Assembly (NCBI GenBank): GCA_022605955.1
Contig: JAKCOZ010000010.1
Coordinates: 3,162,001 to 3,226,000 of the forward strand
Direction of reading: 5' to 3'
Length of the DNA: 64,000 nucleotides
Source of the DNA: Rallus limicola
Taxonomy: Eukaryota > Chordata > Aves > Gruiformes > Rallidae
A model generated the notes under the pieces. That model saw nothing but the letters and a program-made list of their open reading frames with translations. It did no database searches and had not been told where the DNA came from. Each line of letters begins with the position of its first letter. Position 1 is the stretch's first letter. Made by a program: the position numbers and the translations under genes. Below, piece after piece: positions 1-13,280 of the stretch.

Positions 1-358
1 TAAGGCACTTCCAGGGCTGTATTCCAGCGGTGCCATGCCAAAAAGATCAGCACTGGGAAGAAGCACTCAGATTTTGCTGAGTTTCCTAGTTTTGTCCCAT
101 GAAACGCGCCGTCTCGGAGCGTACTCCCTCCTTTCCTTTGAGATGATTTTCTTTGAAGAAGCGGTTTCGCCAGCCGAAGTCGAGGAGCTGCTTCTTTGTA
201 AGCAAGAGGTAAATCTTCAGTTCCTGACATTCAGTAAGGTGGAAGATCAGAGTGGTACCAGGCAACGGCTTCAGTCTATTCGGTCTCTCTGTACGCCAGC
301 TGACATGCCAGCTAAGTCAAAAGCGTGTGAGGCTTTCACCCTCGGCCCGCACTGAAAG
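1..358 (-). other. NFATC1: NFATC1 3' UTR (proximal part, runs off window)
   Basis: This stretch lies directly 3' of the NFATC1 stop codon on the minus strand, so it should be the start of the 3' UTR of the long isoform. I see no AATAAA on the minus strand here, so the distal poly(A) site is probably beyond the left edge. The plus-strand frame of about 106 codons across it has no recognisable domain and is treated as chance. The assignment rests on position only. Confidence 0.75.
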
Positions 359-408
359 CTATGAATGGACATTGGTGCTGGAAAGGTCATTCCTTATAAT
401 TTCATTTA
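359..408 (-). CDS. NFATC1: NFATC1 last coding exon (long isoform C-terminus)
   Basis: The exon encodes the last 16 residues of the long NFATC1 isoform. A pyrimidine-rich tract and a cag acceptor precede position 408. The first two bases complete a split Val codon from the exon ending at 30018. The frame then reads NEIIRNDLSSTNVHS and stops with TAG at 361-359. I recall the mammalian long-isoform C-terminus as NEIIRNDLSSTSTHS, so the match is near-perfect with a TS/NV-type difference next to the end. The coding part is only 50 nt and sits 29.6 kb downstream of the previous exon, so ORF callers miss it. The phase match, acceptor and peptide identity together make the call very secure. The rest of the exon is 3' UTR. 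Confidence 0.95.
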
Positions 409-1644
409 CTGCAAAGAGAGAAGACAAGAGAAAAAAGAGTTGATTAGCACCCTACTGCCACGGGTGGACCTCTTCAGCACACAGCCCCCACCCCAACTGG
501 TATCCGCTCCTTGGCAGCTTCAGTGGGGCTCTGAACAGTAAGCGTAACGTAACGAGACAGCTTGTACAGGTTGATCACAGTGCAAACCAGCAGGATTAAC
601 CGAGGTTATTAACATGCCAAGTGCCATGTAAAACCAGGCATCGCAACAACAGCAGCATCCCAGATGATCCTTGATCACATCAAACATATTTAACATTCGA
701 GGTCGGCTGCAGACAACACGTTTCATTTGCTCTAGAACCGGCTCAGAAAGGAAAAGTAAAGAGAACCACAGGAAATCTTAGCATAATCTACCCCTCCACT
801 AAAAAAAGCTGGTTGGAAAGCATGTTGACCAGGGTTAAGTACTGGTGGCAGAAATCTGCCAGCCAATGAACATGGGTATGAGCGGCTACAACGCCGAGGT
901 AGAATGCGACTTCACACCCTGACTGTTCTTCCACTGAGGGATGATATTTGGAGAAGAGAACAAAAGAAGAAACGAAACTGCTGCATGCTTGCCCATTCCC
1001 TGGAGCTGGTAAACGCATTTAAGTATCTGCCCTCCTTCTGTGGTGACCAACACATGCGGCCTTTGCTCCCCTCCACACAGGCGGACGGGAGGGATGAGCA
1101 AGTTAAAACATTTGCCAAGGAGCAGAGGAAAGAATAAACAAGGCCTGGTATCTCAGCATCAGTCAGTCAGACTGCATCTCCACTGATAAAGCGGTGTTTT
1201 CTTTATTCACGAGCCTTCTTTCGTTCTTCTCCCCCTCCCTTGCAGATCATCAAGCAATACAGTTTCCCACACTCCAATTATGTCCATTTATCAGCTTGTG
1301 ATTTTTGGCAGATGGACAGGAAATGACTGAACCTGGCAAAGGCCATCTACAGTGGACTACACAACATCCCTTTTATTTCCACCCCACCTCCCTGCAGCAA
1401 CTGCCACCACCTGATTTACATGAAGATAGACAAAATGCCATCAGCAGGGCCATCACCGCATCTGAGTTTCCTGAAAACTGCTGGGAGTGGGAAACACATG
1501 CCCACGTCATGGAAGCACCACGGAAAAGCCCGCATTTTCCTTTCCTCGTGGGCTGCTGTTCATAGCCATCCAGAGAGATAACTTCATGGTTTTTACTGGA
1601 AAGGACCAAGCCTGTCTAAAACCAACTTCCTGAGGCAATTAGGG

Positions 1645-1750
1645 TGTTTTTTTTTTTTTGTTTGGTTGGTTGTTTTGTTGGGGTTTGTTTTTGTTGGGTT
1701 TTGTTTTTGTTGGGGTTTTTTGGGGGTTTTGTTGGTTGCTTTTTTTTTTG
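1645..1750. repeat. T/G-rich low-complexity tract with G-runs
   Basis: The plus strand is almost purely T and G, with G-runs at 1680-1683, 1696-1698, 1712-1715 and 1722-1726 separated by T-rich loops of 6 to 13 nt. A T-homopolymer lies at each end. On the gene (minus) strand it is C/A-rich. The arrangement could form a G-quadruplex on the non-template side, though the loops are long. It lies about 1.2-1.3 kb upstream of the last NFATC1 acceptor. Confidence 0.85.
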
Positions 1751-3750
1751 CAGACCTACTGCCCAGTTAGTAATTGCAGAACATGAATCAGTCAGGATTT
1801 GTGTCACAGGTCCTGGCCACCGAAACCACTTTTACCAATGGATACGCACACCATACTTCAGAAAGGAAACATCAGCTGTACTTTAAGCTACCTGTTTATG
1901 GCAGCAAACTAAGAGTGGTATGGAAATGAGATGAGAAGACAAAGCAGTTCTTTCTCTTGTTAGTGCCACAGAGTTCAGCTTTAATATTACAGATCAGCAG
2001 GGACAAATCCAAGCAGCAGACCCTGCTCTGTGGCAACGACTGCCCTGCCTGCATGCATGACTCCTGATAGCTTTCAGGACCGAGCCTCTGGTTTCGGCAC
2101 AAACAGTGCACCTCTTCTGTGGGATGATTTTTCCATGATGCTTTCATAAAGATAGTTTCTTTGATAAACTTCTCAAAGTAACACTGGGTACGCAGCAAAA
2201 ACACACAGTGGTATCTTGGTGCTGAGCATGACAATGAAAACAAACCTCATACAGGCCAGACCGTGTCACAGCTTTGCTAACTTTCCCTCAAAGCTTCTGT
2301 TACATCACACGGAATTAAGGTACTGCTGAAGGCAGTCTCCTCGGTCTTTGTACAGTTTGTGCTTAGAAACATTAAGATGCTTTGTGAATCTTCGCAGAGC
2401 TTCTGTAAAATGTGAACGGAAGCATCGCCAGTATCCCACAGATGGGGACAGGTGGGTGGAAAAGCGAAGGAGCTCCCCATCTCAGTGGGGATGAGCACTC
2501 ACCTAGCTTGAATCTCAGACTGATGCTTCAGCACATGCTAACGAATCTTGCTTGATTCGTTCATTCAGTAAAAGTTTCAGAAGCAACATCTGCCAGCCCA
2601 TGCTTTCCCCTATTTATTTATTTATTTCCCCATTTAGTGAAAGTACTTTGGAAGCAACATGATGACATGAGGGTCTATGAACCAAAGGTCCATCTCCAAA
2701 ACTGGCTTAGGCACTCAGAGGTGGCCTCTCCAGCCACAGGAGGTACCTTCAGCTGAATCCTCAGTCACTGAAGTGCTGCAAGACGCATGGCTTACCATGT
2801 GATTTGTCCTTTAAGCTGGGAGCCAACCTGCCTTGGCTTAGCCCACAGTCCTTTGGTCACACTCTCTCCAGCTCCCAACAGCCAAACCAATCTGATAACA
2901 CTCATAATTTTATTATTGACTCCAACAGGATACATATTAGACCTTCTGCTTTATTGCTGTTTTTTATTATGTTACTTTCTTTACAGAGGTAGACCTCTAC
3001 TACCTTGATCAAGTAGAAGTCTAGTGTCCTCATGTAACAACATCTGAGAGCTGTTCAACTAGACAATGCCAGCATGGACTCAGGAGACAACCAAATCCCA
3101 ACCAAAGTGCAACCACTGCCACCAGATCTCACAACCAAACATGGCCAAAAACACCGAGATGGTGTTTAACATCACTCTCATCCATGGTGGCCCACAGACA
3201 GCATGGCTCAGACACAGGTCTCTTTGTGTCACTAACACTTGCCCCCCTTTACCCACCGCAATGTCGAAAATGCAAAAATTCCCAATGGCAGTGGAAAAAA
3301 CCCACAGAGAGGGACGAGGGTGCGTACAGAAGGCCCAGGTGGGGCAATATGTGATCCAGCAAAGCAGCTGATCTTGTAGAGGCAGACCGCTGGTGGAGAG
3401 CACTAAACACGAGAGCTGAAAGGGGAAGTGTGCAGAGAGCGGGCTTTCCCGTGCTGCCCGCCGGGGCACCTGAGGCTGGAAGGAAAACCCTCAGGCTGGT
3501 GGGAACAGGAGGAAACCAGACATCAAGCACACGTGATGTGCGCTGGGTGAGGTTTGGGGGTTCAGCTAGAAGGATGCTCCTCACCATCTCCAGCTGTATG
3601 GTCTAGCACTTCCATGAAGGCTCCTTCCTCTCTCCCTACCTCCCTCCCTGAGAAAAAGATGTTGAGGGAAAATTTACTGGGGGGAAAACGCAGCTTTGGG
3701 ATGCTCAAAATCATGTGAAAATACAGATTACATTTCCCAAATAGTATCAA

Positions 3751-3965
3751 CTTTTTTTATTTTGAATTTCTGAAAAGTTTGCTGTTTCTAATACTCCAAA
3801 ACATATTAATGATTTTGTTGCAGAATAGCAAATGTTTTATTCTGGATCAAATTGAAAGTTTTGGAACATTTTTTGGACCCAAAGTTGTTTCTTGGGTTTT
3901 GGTTAATTTTTTTTCTTTTGGGAAGAAAACTTCAAATATTCTTCTTGTTGGTTGACCCAAAATTG
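3751..3965. repeat. T-rich degenerate low-complexity region
   Basis: This stretch is strongly T-rich on the plus strand, with recurring short words such as TTTTGG, GACCCAAA and TTCTTTTGGG. It looks like a decayed low-complexity or old repeat sequence. No coding potential or known element end is recognisable. Confidence 0.45.
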
Positions 3966-5534
3966 TCCTTCCTTGTAGGGAAGTCATAAAATCAAAAATT
4001 CTGTTGCTGAAGTGCAGCTCTGAAGCATCCCGTATGTCCGTCTGTACCAGTGTCTTCTGTTACTACAAGAGGATTGTGTGTGCTCCACAGGACAGCAGCA
4101 TTCAGTACAAACAGCATTTTGGCCTGGGTTAGAGCTTCATTCCTCAAGCAAAATGTTGGTCTTTGATTCCCAAGCTGCTTGGATACGCGTCCATTCACGT
4201 ATGTCAAGACCATTCCAGGAGCAGTTGTGTTTTGAATGGGCGCAACGTTTTCCAAAGAAAGGTTGCAAAGGCCTTGCACTCATTTTTAAAACCACATAAC
4301 CCGTGCACTCAAAAAGACCCATGTCATGGATGGGGCAGACGGGACCTGAAGAATTAACTGGCTTGCTGAAGGCCCACATACAGCTCAGCCGCGGATCCAG
4401 AAGAGCATGCAAGGTGTTCAATTCTGAATGCCTGGAGTAGCACAGCACCTCCCTTAAAGCAACAGGGTGATCCCTATCAGATCAAACAGCTGAGTATGAT
4501 GATTTACAGCACCTTTGTCATAATTTCTTTCTTCTTTTTCTTTTTTTTTCACTGTTTTTCTGCTGGCTTTGGGGAAGGGGGCCACTGTCGCTTTTATAGC
4601 TAACACCTACAGTTCCCCACAATGCCTTCCCTCAACCGGTATTTTCCATTGTCAGGTTCAGCTTTTCCACTGACAGAAAGTAAAAAAAAATAATGGTGCT
4701 GAGAAATGCAGGTAACACGTGACCTCTCTACCTGTCAAGGCGTCTGAAAGAGGAACCTTTCCTTTGCTAAACAGCAGATGCCACAGTAGCAGGATGTGGT
4801 GAGCTGTTACACCACATTTTAGTTTAATAAGGAGTTTTTTCTTCTTGTATTTAATTTTGCTTAAAAATGCCCTTGCAATGGAAATTTTTGCTTTACTAAT
4901 TAGCAAAATCAGTGTCTTACCGATGCAACAGTTTGGGTTCCTGCACGGAACAGGACAACCAGATATATCTGAACAAATGTGGGTTCCATATATAGATGTG
5001 AACTTCATAGGAAATGGATTATTTTTAACATTTGGTGGCTGTACATGGATTCCATCAACTGGCAAAACTTTAATTTTCTGCAGATTTCTGCTTTCCTTGC
5101 ATCTGACTACTAATACAGATAACATCGTGGGCTTTTGTTTTAATAAAAAACCTGTTCTTCCCAGACAGTTCTGCCTTCCAGCTCAAAATACTGATCCCAC
5201 TCGGATCCAAGAAGTTACAAGTCAACGGTGCAGGGAGTGGGGAGAAGGCACGTGCAGGGGGTTTCCAGAACTGGGGAGCTCTTTGAAGCTACAAATATGA
5301 GAGCCTGGAAGAGTTGGTATTCCCAAAGGCAAATGTTCCCAGGAGTCTGAAAAAATGGAAGGTGAGCTGAGAGCCATGGTCAAACAGACAACTGTAAGGA
5401 GCTGAGCCTACCATTTTGGGAGGGAACAATGGCACTTGGAAAACACACCACATCTCTGTTCACTTTGTGAGTGGTAACAGCAAGGATCTGATTTCTGACC
5501 AGGTTAAGCCACCGTCTCTTCATGCATCACACAC

Positions 5535-5590
5535 CGAAGGCTGTGGAAGTCAATGACCATTCTTCCATTGACTTCAATCCACTGCAGTAG
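5535..5590. repeat. Relic of an ancient interspersed repeat (GAAGTCAATG...CATTGACTTC type)
   Basis: The core is an inverted pair, GAAGTCAATG followed after a short gap by CATTGACTTCAAT. I recognise this word pair as common in old sauropsid interspersed repeats but cannot name the family with confidence. Similar pieces occur at about 14990-15055 and 21772-21812. Confidence 0.45.
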
Positions 5591-8500
5591 CAGCCCAAAA
5601 AGTCTTGTACAAGGAGAGTGAGTAACAGAGCTGTGGTTTGTATTTACTGCTGTGCCCCTTTCTGAGTGCATGCTTCTCCTTCATGAGCGAGCTTTGCAAC
5701 TCTCCACTCTGTTTAAGGGGCGTGATAGAGTTCAAGCAAAAGGATGCTGAAAGGTTTTGTGCAGAGCTGACACCTTGAGATTCATTAGATGTGTACGTGT
5801 CCTTGTTCCTGCATAAACAGCAATGGCTACAGCTTGCTTCCTTCAGGGTGGTTTTTGGTTTCCCTATCATAAGGAAGAGCAACATGGCACATCCTAAGAC
5901 ATTTAGGCCTTCAGGGTCACGTCAAGCTTTTTTTCACAGCTGACTAACCAACCTTTGCTTGTTACTTCATGCCCACCTGTGACCACCAGGGACCATCATC
6001 TCTACCACAGAGCACAACTCAACCAGGAGGTTCAGAAGCTGTAATGCTCTCCAACCAAAAAGGAACAAGAGGAACCTGCTCTGACTGGTACACATGTCAC
6101 GGAAAATACAAGTAATACCAGCTGCACCTTTCAAGCTGCATCTGTGAAAAGCCTGTGTGAAATAATGCCTGGTTTCTGCCATGTCTGGAGAATGCTGCTT
6201 CACCTTTCAGATGGGTGTAACTGCCCAAGCAATGCAGTGTCATGTTTGGATACCACATTTGGACCATGTTTGTCACTGGTCAGACTGCATGGCTAGGTGT
6301 CACATGTGAGCAACCTCCAGAAAAGAGTAGCAGACCTGAAAGCAAAGCTGCCTCAGTTTGGCTCACAGTTTTTGCCTTCCAGGAGAATTCACTAGCTTAA
6401 GTCAAGCCTTATGTCAGTACAACCACAACGACATTCCCATCAAGGATCTCTCCACATACCCCGACAGACATCATGATGTACCCCTAAGTGCTCTGAGTTT
6501 CCACTGTCGGCAACAGGTCACTGCCTACAAACACTATGGAGTGGGGACTGTGGAGAAAATTTCTTCTCTACTGGGTACCACTCTGACCATGCTGTTACTA
6601 TTAAGCTTATGAACAGGGTCAGGAAAACAAGTCTGTAGTGAGCCTGTGAGTCTGACTCTTGACACCACAGTACCTGTAGTAATGCTTCGTAGTATGACGT
6701 TCACATTGCTGCCTATAATTACTGCCCTCAGGTTTTTCCACAGGCAATGCCACAGCTTGCTCCATCAGGCTCCTGTGCTCTCATATGCCCTTCATTTCAG
6801 AGGAAATGCCATGTATTAGCATCATCAAGAAGGAATTCAAAGTCACAAATGAATGCAGGGAGAAGCAGGAAAAGACATTTTCCCTTATCTCCACATACAG
6901 AAGAGAGAGTTACTTAAAGAGAAAAATGGCTAAATATAGACACCCATACAGTGAGTTAAAGAGATGGAGCTCCTGGGATGAACTCCATCATGTGAGTAAA
7001 ACCCTGCAGTTTTTGTCAGGGCACCTACTTCCTCGCTACTAATAAGCAGTGTTCCTTTCTGACATCGGAAAGCTGCAACGAACAACACAGAATTGTTACT
7101 TAAATTGTTGGGAAAAACAATGGAAATGGGGCTGTCTTAGAGAAATTCTTCTTTCAAAGCTCCTAAGTGTTGTCCTGTGAGTAAGAAAAAAATCAGCAAA
7201 CAGTGATACAAATTCCTGAGGTGCCAGCCTGTAATGCGAAACTATAGATCCCGTTAAAGCTTTCTGAATTAAAAACCAAACAAAACAAGCCTTGTGAAGC
7301 AATGGAAAATATAGCTTCACACGTTCCATAAAGAAGTCAGATCTTGTATTACCTCAGGTGTCCTGGATGTGTTTAAACCTTAAACTTATTTTTATCTTTT
7401 TAATCATAATAAGCCACCACCACCACAGGGCATGCTATTTTTGGAGAGAGCGAATAGGACAGTGGAGCGAGTGAGTGACAACAAGTAGCAGGTTTTAATA
7501 AAACATGATCCTCCCATACGAACGTCGGCGTGGTATGATGGATGGTATTGTTGTGCACGACAGCCATTAACATGGAGTCATTTTCCTACCTGCTCTACCC
7601 TCTGCCTTATTTAGCTCCACAGCTCCAACGTCTCCCACAGCGGCCGCACTGCAGAGGCCTAATGGGAAAGTTTCCTCGCTGCAGTGTGGTGACAGCACCG
7701 TACGGCAGCAATTTAACTGGGTGCCCGGACTGAATGAGTCCCGTCCTACCGCACCAGAACTCCCATGTCTGGATTCTTTTCACTCCTCCCTGGGAACATC
7801 CTGCGCCTCTCGCTCTGCAAACACTCAGGGGTGAATTCCCCGGCTGCTGTGAATTAGTGCAGGGATCAGTGGAGCCTCAGTGATTCCCAATGCACTGGGG
7901 AGCAAAGAGCACAACTTCAGCTCATTTTTACTCTCAACCGGAGGGTCACTGTGCTCAACCTGGTTTGTCTTTTATACCAGAGGATCAGAGAGGAGTTTTG
8001 AGTAGCCCTAACCGAGGCCAATCGTGCTGGAGCAGCTGGGGTTTGGGCTGCAGAGAGCCTGCAGGGTCTGCCCTGGTATGATGCAAGCCACGTGTGACAC
8101 ACACATATACACACTCATGAGGGTAGGGCTGGGCAACGGACAAATAAACCACATTTTAACCAAAATTATGTGTTTACGTTCCTAAGAGCATCTGTAAGGG
8201 AAACAAAACAGACATATTTTACGTTTTACACAACATTTCCACATGACAGAAGAACTACACAAATCCTACCTAGGGCAGCCAAAAGCCGAGGCTGGTACCG
8301 CTGGAAGCTTTGTGGGTACCAGCCAGGAAGCAGTAAGGGAGAGCACACACCGCTCTGCAGGGGGCAACAGGAATCTGCCCCCGCCCTAAGAAAAACAGGG
8401 ATACACACTGATCCTGGCGATCAGTTTTCGTTTCCAATTCAGCGCCCCACAGCTGAACAGCGCTGTCAGGCCCCAGCATTCAAACCCCATGAATCATGCC

Positions 8501-9734
8501 CTGAAACATGACGAGAGTGGATTCAGAATCAAAACAAGTTTAAAGCAATTCTGCATTTGCCTGGTTTTCAGCCTCCAGACTGCTCTGGTAGTATTTATTC
8601 AACCCTGGACACAACAGAAAGGAAGCTACCCTTTTTTTTTTTTTCCTTCCTTGTTTACTCTCCAATTTCTGATCCCATCCCACAGGGTTTGCCATACCTC
8701 ACAACCAGAGGTCAGCCACGACATGGGTAAGCACTTGAGACATGAGCTACAGCTAGAAGAGCAAGGTTAAAGCCCACCTGAGCTGTCAGCTCCAAAAGCT
8801 TATGGGAGATGAATGGGAGAGGAGGAGCGGGTCTGGACCCTGCTGCAAAGCTTTGAGCCTGATGCTGGAGACTGCTACCTGGGGACCTCCTGCCCTGCCA
8901 AAGGAGCACCCTGTGAATCCAACCCAGCACCAGTGATTTCTGGCACCAGCCACTTGGACCTCATGTGGCAGTCCATGTGAGGCCAGACCTTTCCACGTAA
9001 CACAAGGAGTTTCTCCACGTGCTGGAAAAGTGACAGATTAGCTTTAGAGGAAAGAAAAGAATAATAATTCTGAGGCTATAGGGATAAAAAGGGGAGCAAG
9101 AGAGGATCCATAATCTCTATGACTTACTGATTTCAGAGTTTTAAACAAGCCAAATAAGACTGAATTTCTTTATCGATTATACAATTATTAATCTTTTTAG
9201 AAGCTTTTCTAACATTGCACATAATGAGCAATTCATCAAAGCATATTAGGTGCCACGGAAGTTGCATTCAATATAAAGGGGTCATTAAGTTTCTTGTAAT
9301 TGCACATTACTGAAGCTTTTGTTAGTTCTAAATCAAATCAATGGGATGTGCACGTATGCTTTTTAATTGACTTTATGTAATAGTAGTGTGGCCCCAAGTG
9401 ATCATCTGGAATCCTCCAAAATGAGCCACCTTGCGCTGCTGTTCATAAAAAAAACCAGTTCATGTGCAGCTAGGCATATTAAATAAAGAAAAGAAATAAT
9501 GAATGGGAGAATGAAAGAAGCACCTCAGATCACATGGGAGTGCCCTTTTCTTTCGATGGTGGAGAGCAGCCAAGAGACTTAGCTCTTCTTCCACTCAACC
9601 AGCCACAAAGTCTGATGGACTCTGGTCTGATGGTTACTCTATAGGAGTAACACTGGGCCTTAGCACTAGAAGTGTCCTGAGTTGGGTTAAAACAGGGCCT
9701 GTCCTATCTTTTTCAGAGGACTCTACTTGCTCTA

Positions 9735-9756
9735 TTATCATCATCACCATCATCAC
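9735..9756. repeat. (ATC)n microsatellite, short
   Basis: About seven imperfect ATC/ACC units are seen in tandem on the plus strand. It is a simple repeat within the intron. Confidence 0.8.
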
Positions 9757-12700
9757 CTCCTTTTCTTCAGCAAACCTTGAAGCATGTGATAACAATTCAC
9801 ACCATCTAGCAAAGAGGGCATGGAGACAGGGACAACACAGGATGCTGCTGCACATGCAATACACGATGTGCCTGTGTGCTGCTTTGGGGAGCAACCAAAT
9901 GTCGGGCTGTGTTCCCACCTAGGCTACAGGGAAAGGCTGAGCTTTGTTTGCCCACCCCAAGTTCAGAGGGTTTTTGTTCAAGCAGATAAAATGATGGCCC
10001 TGAGATGAGTCAGTGAGTGGCCACACGCTGCTTGATGGAAGAGAAAGGCTGGGTGGGGCTAATAAACATTTTAATGTGTTTGATAAGGGAAAAGAAATCC
10101 ACCTATGCTCCTGCTGAGGGCTAGGCTGGGAAAGGTCATGCTAGCTAGGGGAAATCCTTAGGCGGTGGAACACAGCTGCTAACCTTCAGCAGTGGGCATG
10201 GAAGCAGGGCCAGCACTGGGAACCTGCACTGGTGGCTGCAAGCTCTTTGCAAAAAAAGTGATTTAAGCAAATCGCATGATGACCTGACCAGCACCATAAT
10301 GTGAGCTGTACGTAATGCCACAGGATTTCATTTTAACCACGGCAGCATCTGTTGCTGAAGAACACTGCAATCCAAAGAGGAATGCATATCCTCTCTCTGC
10401 CATGGCTTGGAGAGAAGAGCATTGGCACTGGTCAAGAACACTCTTGCACTGGTTTTGCACCATGCTAACTACACTAGGTAAAGACTTTTTCATGACAAAA
10501 CTCCCATCTGGTTTGGCTGGGAAGGTGAAACCATGCTGGAGACATATCAGTGAGCTGGGCTGTGGTGGGGAAAACACCAGCTGGGTGTTACTATGTGCAC
10601 TCACCAGCACAGAAGATGTAGCTCTGAAAACCACCGTGTCGAGACAGTAACTATACTCCTGCACTCCTCGGATGTTAAATCTGCCTACAGCAAGCCTCTC
10701 AAATTAGAGCAGCTGGAAGAATACTCTTGTTTGTACATGGCCCCAGTGTGAGGGAGCTGCGAACACAGTGAAATGTCTTTTCCTCTTTTCCCCTCTCCCA
10801 CATGCTGCGTTAAGCTGCGGAATGGCTCCTTAGGCCGGACTGACAGAACAATGTCAACAGAAAACACACCAGATATGGCTGCAAAAGCTCAGTACAGAAT
10901 CACAGCCGGGCTCCCAGGGAAGAGGGAACCTTGCCCTTTGCAGCTTAATGCTTGACACAGAGAGCTGAGCTGGAGCTCAGTGCTCTCCACCAGAGAGGAA
11001 ATTTATTCTGCCCCAAGAATGAAGCATGGCAATCCCGCGGCCAGCACTAGAGAACTAGGAAAAAGGCACTTGAGAAGCACAGGCGTACGACGCTCATCTC
11101 TCAAGCGCACTTAAGGGCCTGAAATTTTATTCAAAATGTTTGTGTTACACTTTCCAAACAACCATTTGCAACGTGCGACAGACTTTCTTTTCCACCTCTT
11201 TTTGAGTACTTGGACTCCAAACTGCTCACTGCTCGATAGCTGAGAAATGACAGGGTGCTTCCACAGCCCGGGCTGCGATCTGGCAGCACATTCAAACTCC
11301 AGCAGGAATTTGGCCTGCACTTTTAGAGGTGCTCCAGGCAACAAAATGAGTGGAAGAACTTTAACAGTAATTCAAGAGCAGCTTTAAAAAATTTACTAAT
11401 GCTACAATGAATAAAATTGGCTGCTTACGTGAGATTCAGTCAGGTCAACTCAGCCAATTCAGACCAGGAGGTGAATGCATGGAGCCTAACTCGGCAGCTT
11501 TGGAAAATCCACCCAACTATACAGCGCTTGGAGGGACAGACCAGGCTGCTCCCAGCTACCCAGGGAGTCCAGCCAGAACATGCAGACCCCAGGACCTAGC
11601 TGTGGGTACGCAGATGTACAACATCTGGCTCAATCTCCAGAAGCATCCATGTGACAGGAGCAACCCAGCAAGGGTCAGCTCTGGCTGAAGACCCTGGGAA
11701 CACAAGGCTTTTTGGGCTGGGGCTTTAGAGACGCAAAGGACATTTCACTGATGGGAGGAAGGAAAAAAAAGTTAAGCACAACAAAGGTTTTGGTGAAAGG
11801 CTGCACAAGTGGCTTGTTGTTTGCTCCACACACCAGTGACTCTCATGCACCACACCTTTTGTAAAACACCGTTACATGAAACAAATTATCATCTCCAGTA
11901 GCTTCCGTCTGCACACATTTCTGAAATACTTTCATTCCAAACTGTTTTGAGAGGAAACATTATGAAGAATGGAAACCTGGCAATTAATCGGATGGAAACC
12001 TCTGTTTCCATTTCACAGAACAGGGGGAAAAAAAAAAAAGAAAAAGAGAGAATTATAAAAAGAATACCCAACATTAAGTGCTAAGTAGGGTGATGAAAGA
12101 TAAGCAGAGTCCAGCGACTGGGAACACTGGTGTGCTGCATGCATTTACCTGCATTTGGATGTGGTTCTGAAGGGTGGGTCAGACCCGTATTTGCCATTCT
12201 CATTCAAAACCACATAAACACTGAGTTAGGAACTGGGTTTTGACACACAGAAATTCTATTTTCTTTAAAACTCACAAAATAAATATCTTGATTTTTTTTT
12301 TTTCAAAGTACGGACGAAAGGCTCTTCTGGTCAAGACACAGAGCAAATATTTACAGGTGCTGGGGAGACACCATTTCCTCCCTTTAGACTTCAACCTAGT
12401 GTCTGCCACATAATTTTATCCATTCAATGATTTTTTTTTCCAGACATCTGCCAAGAGGAAATAACTTTGCTGTATTGGGAGTCTGGGAATCCTAGAAAAC
12501 AATCTTAAATCCATAAAATAATTGAAGTGCAGTTTTAGTGAGCTGTTCAGTTCGATTCTGATTTTTATTACAATGTCAACAAGAGTTTAATTTGTTTTAA
12601 AGTTTAGGTTCTTAAATCTGAGTGATATACGGTAGTTTACAGCTTGCTGGCAACAGCTACTGTGGAAAAAAAAAAAAGGAAAGTGCATATAAAGGCGGTT

Positions 12701-13239
12701 CTAAGTTTGACATTGTGAAAGCGGGGAGCAGTGCCAAGAGCAGCAAACAGCATGGCTTTCCCAATCCTGGCTGGCTTTAGGGACTGCTTGCTATTGACAT
12801 CAGTCGCTATGGGATACATTTCCCTGCTCTAGCAAATCTCATCTGGAGCCTGTAATTAAAAAAGAAATGTCTCAAAGTGTAATTTCTTTCCCTAAAACAT
12901 TTACAGATGTTAACTAGATTGCTAATGGTGTGAGATGTCTGTGGGCGGACATCTTCCTCCTTATCTGCTGTGTCAAAGAGGAAGATTTCTTTATTAAAAT
13001 CAGTTCTAAAGGTGGTATCTTTTCCGTGTATGTCTTTGTGTATGGGGGTGGTGGTGCCTTTTTTTTGCTAAACCACTTGCTGAACTGAAAGGTTTGGAGG
13101 TGTTTTTCTTTATCGTTTCTTCTTTTTTTTTTTCTTTTAGAAATCATCTCCAGACTCAGCCTGATTTCAAAGGTATTCCTAGGGGCTAAAAATGTCTTTG
13201 CTTAGCAGATTAAGAAGTATCCCGTCTGAGCTGTAAAAT

Positions 13240-13280
13240 TATAATAATAATAGTGGCAGTAATAATAATAGTAGTAGTGA
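13240..13280. repeat. (AAT/AGT)n microsatellite
   Basis: Tandem TAA/AAT triplets are interrupted by GTGGCAG and continue as AAT then AGT triplets. This is an interrupted trinucleotide repeat. Confidence 0.85.

Noticed and set aside
1616..1807. Lys/Pro/Gln-rich frame on the minus strand
   Set aside because: It is the translation of the T/G low-complexity tract.
4658..5125. 155-codon minus-strand open frame
   Set aside because: It has no recognisable family motif and a chance-like composition with simple-sequence ends.
10263..10664. 133-codon minus-strand open frame in the gene direction
   Set aside because: It is a possible cryptic exon, but I find no strong acceptor/donor pair in phase and no similarity to NFAT proteins.
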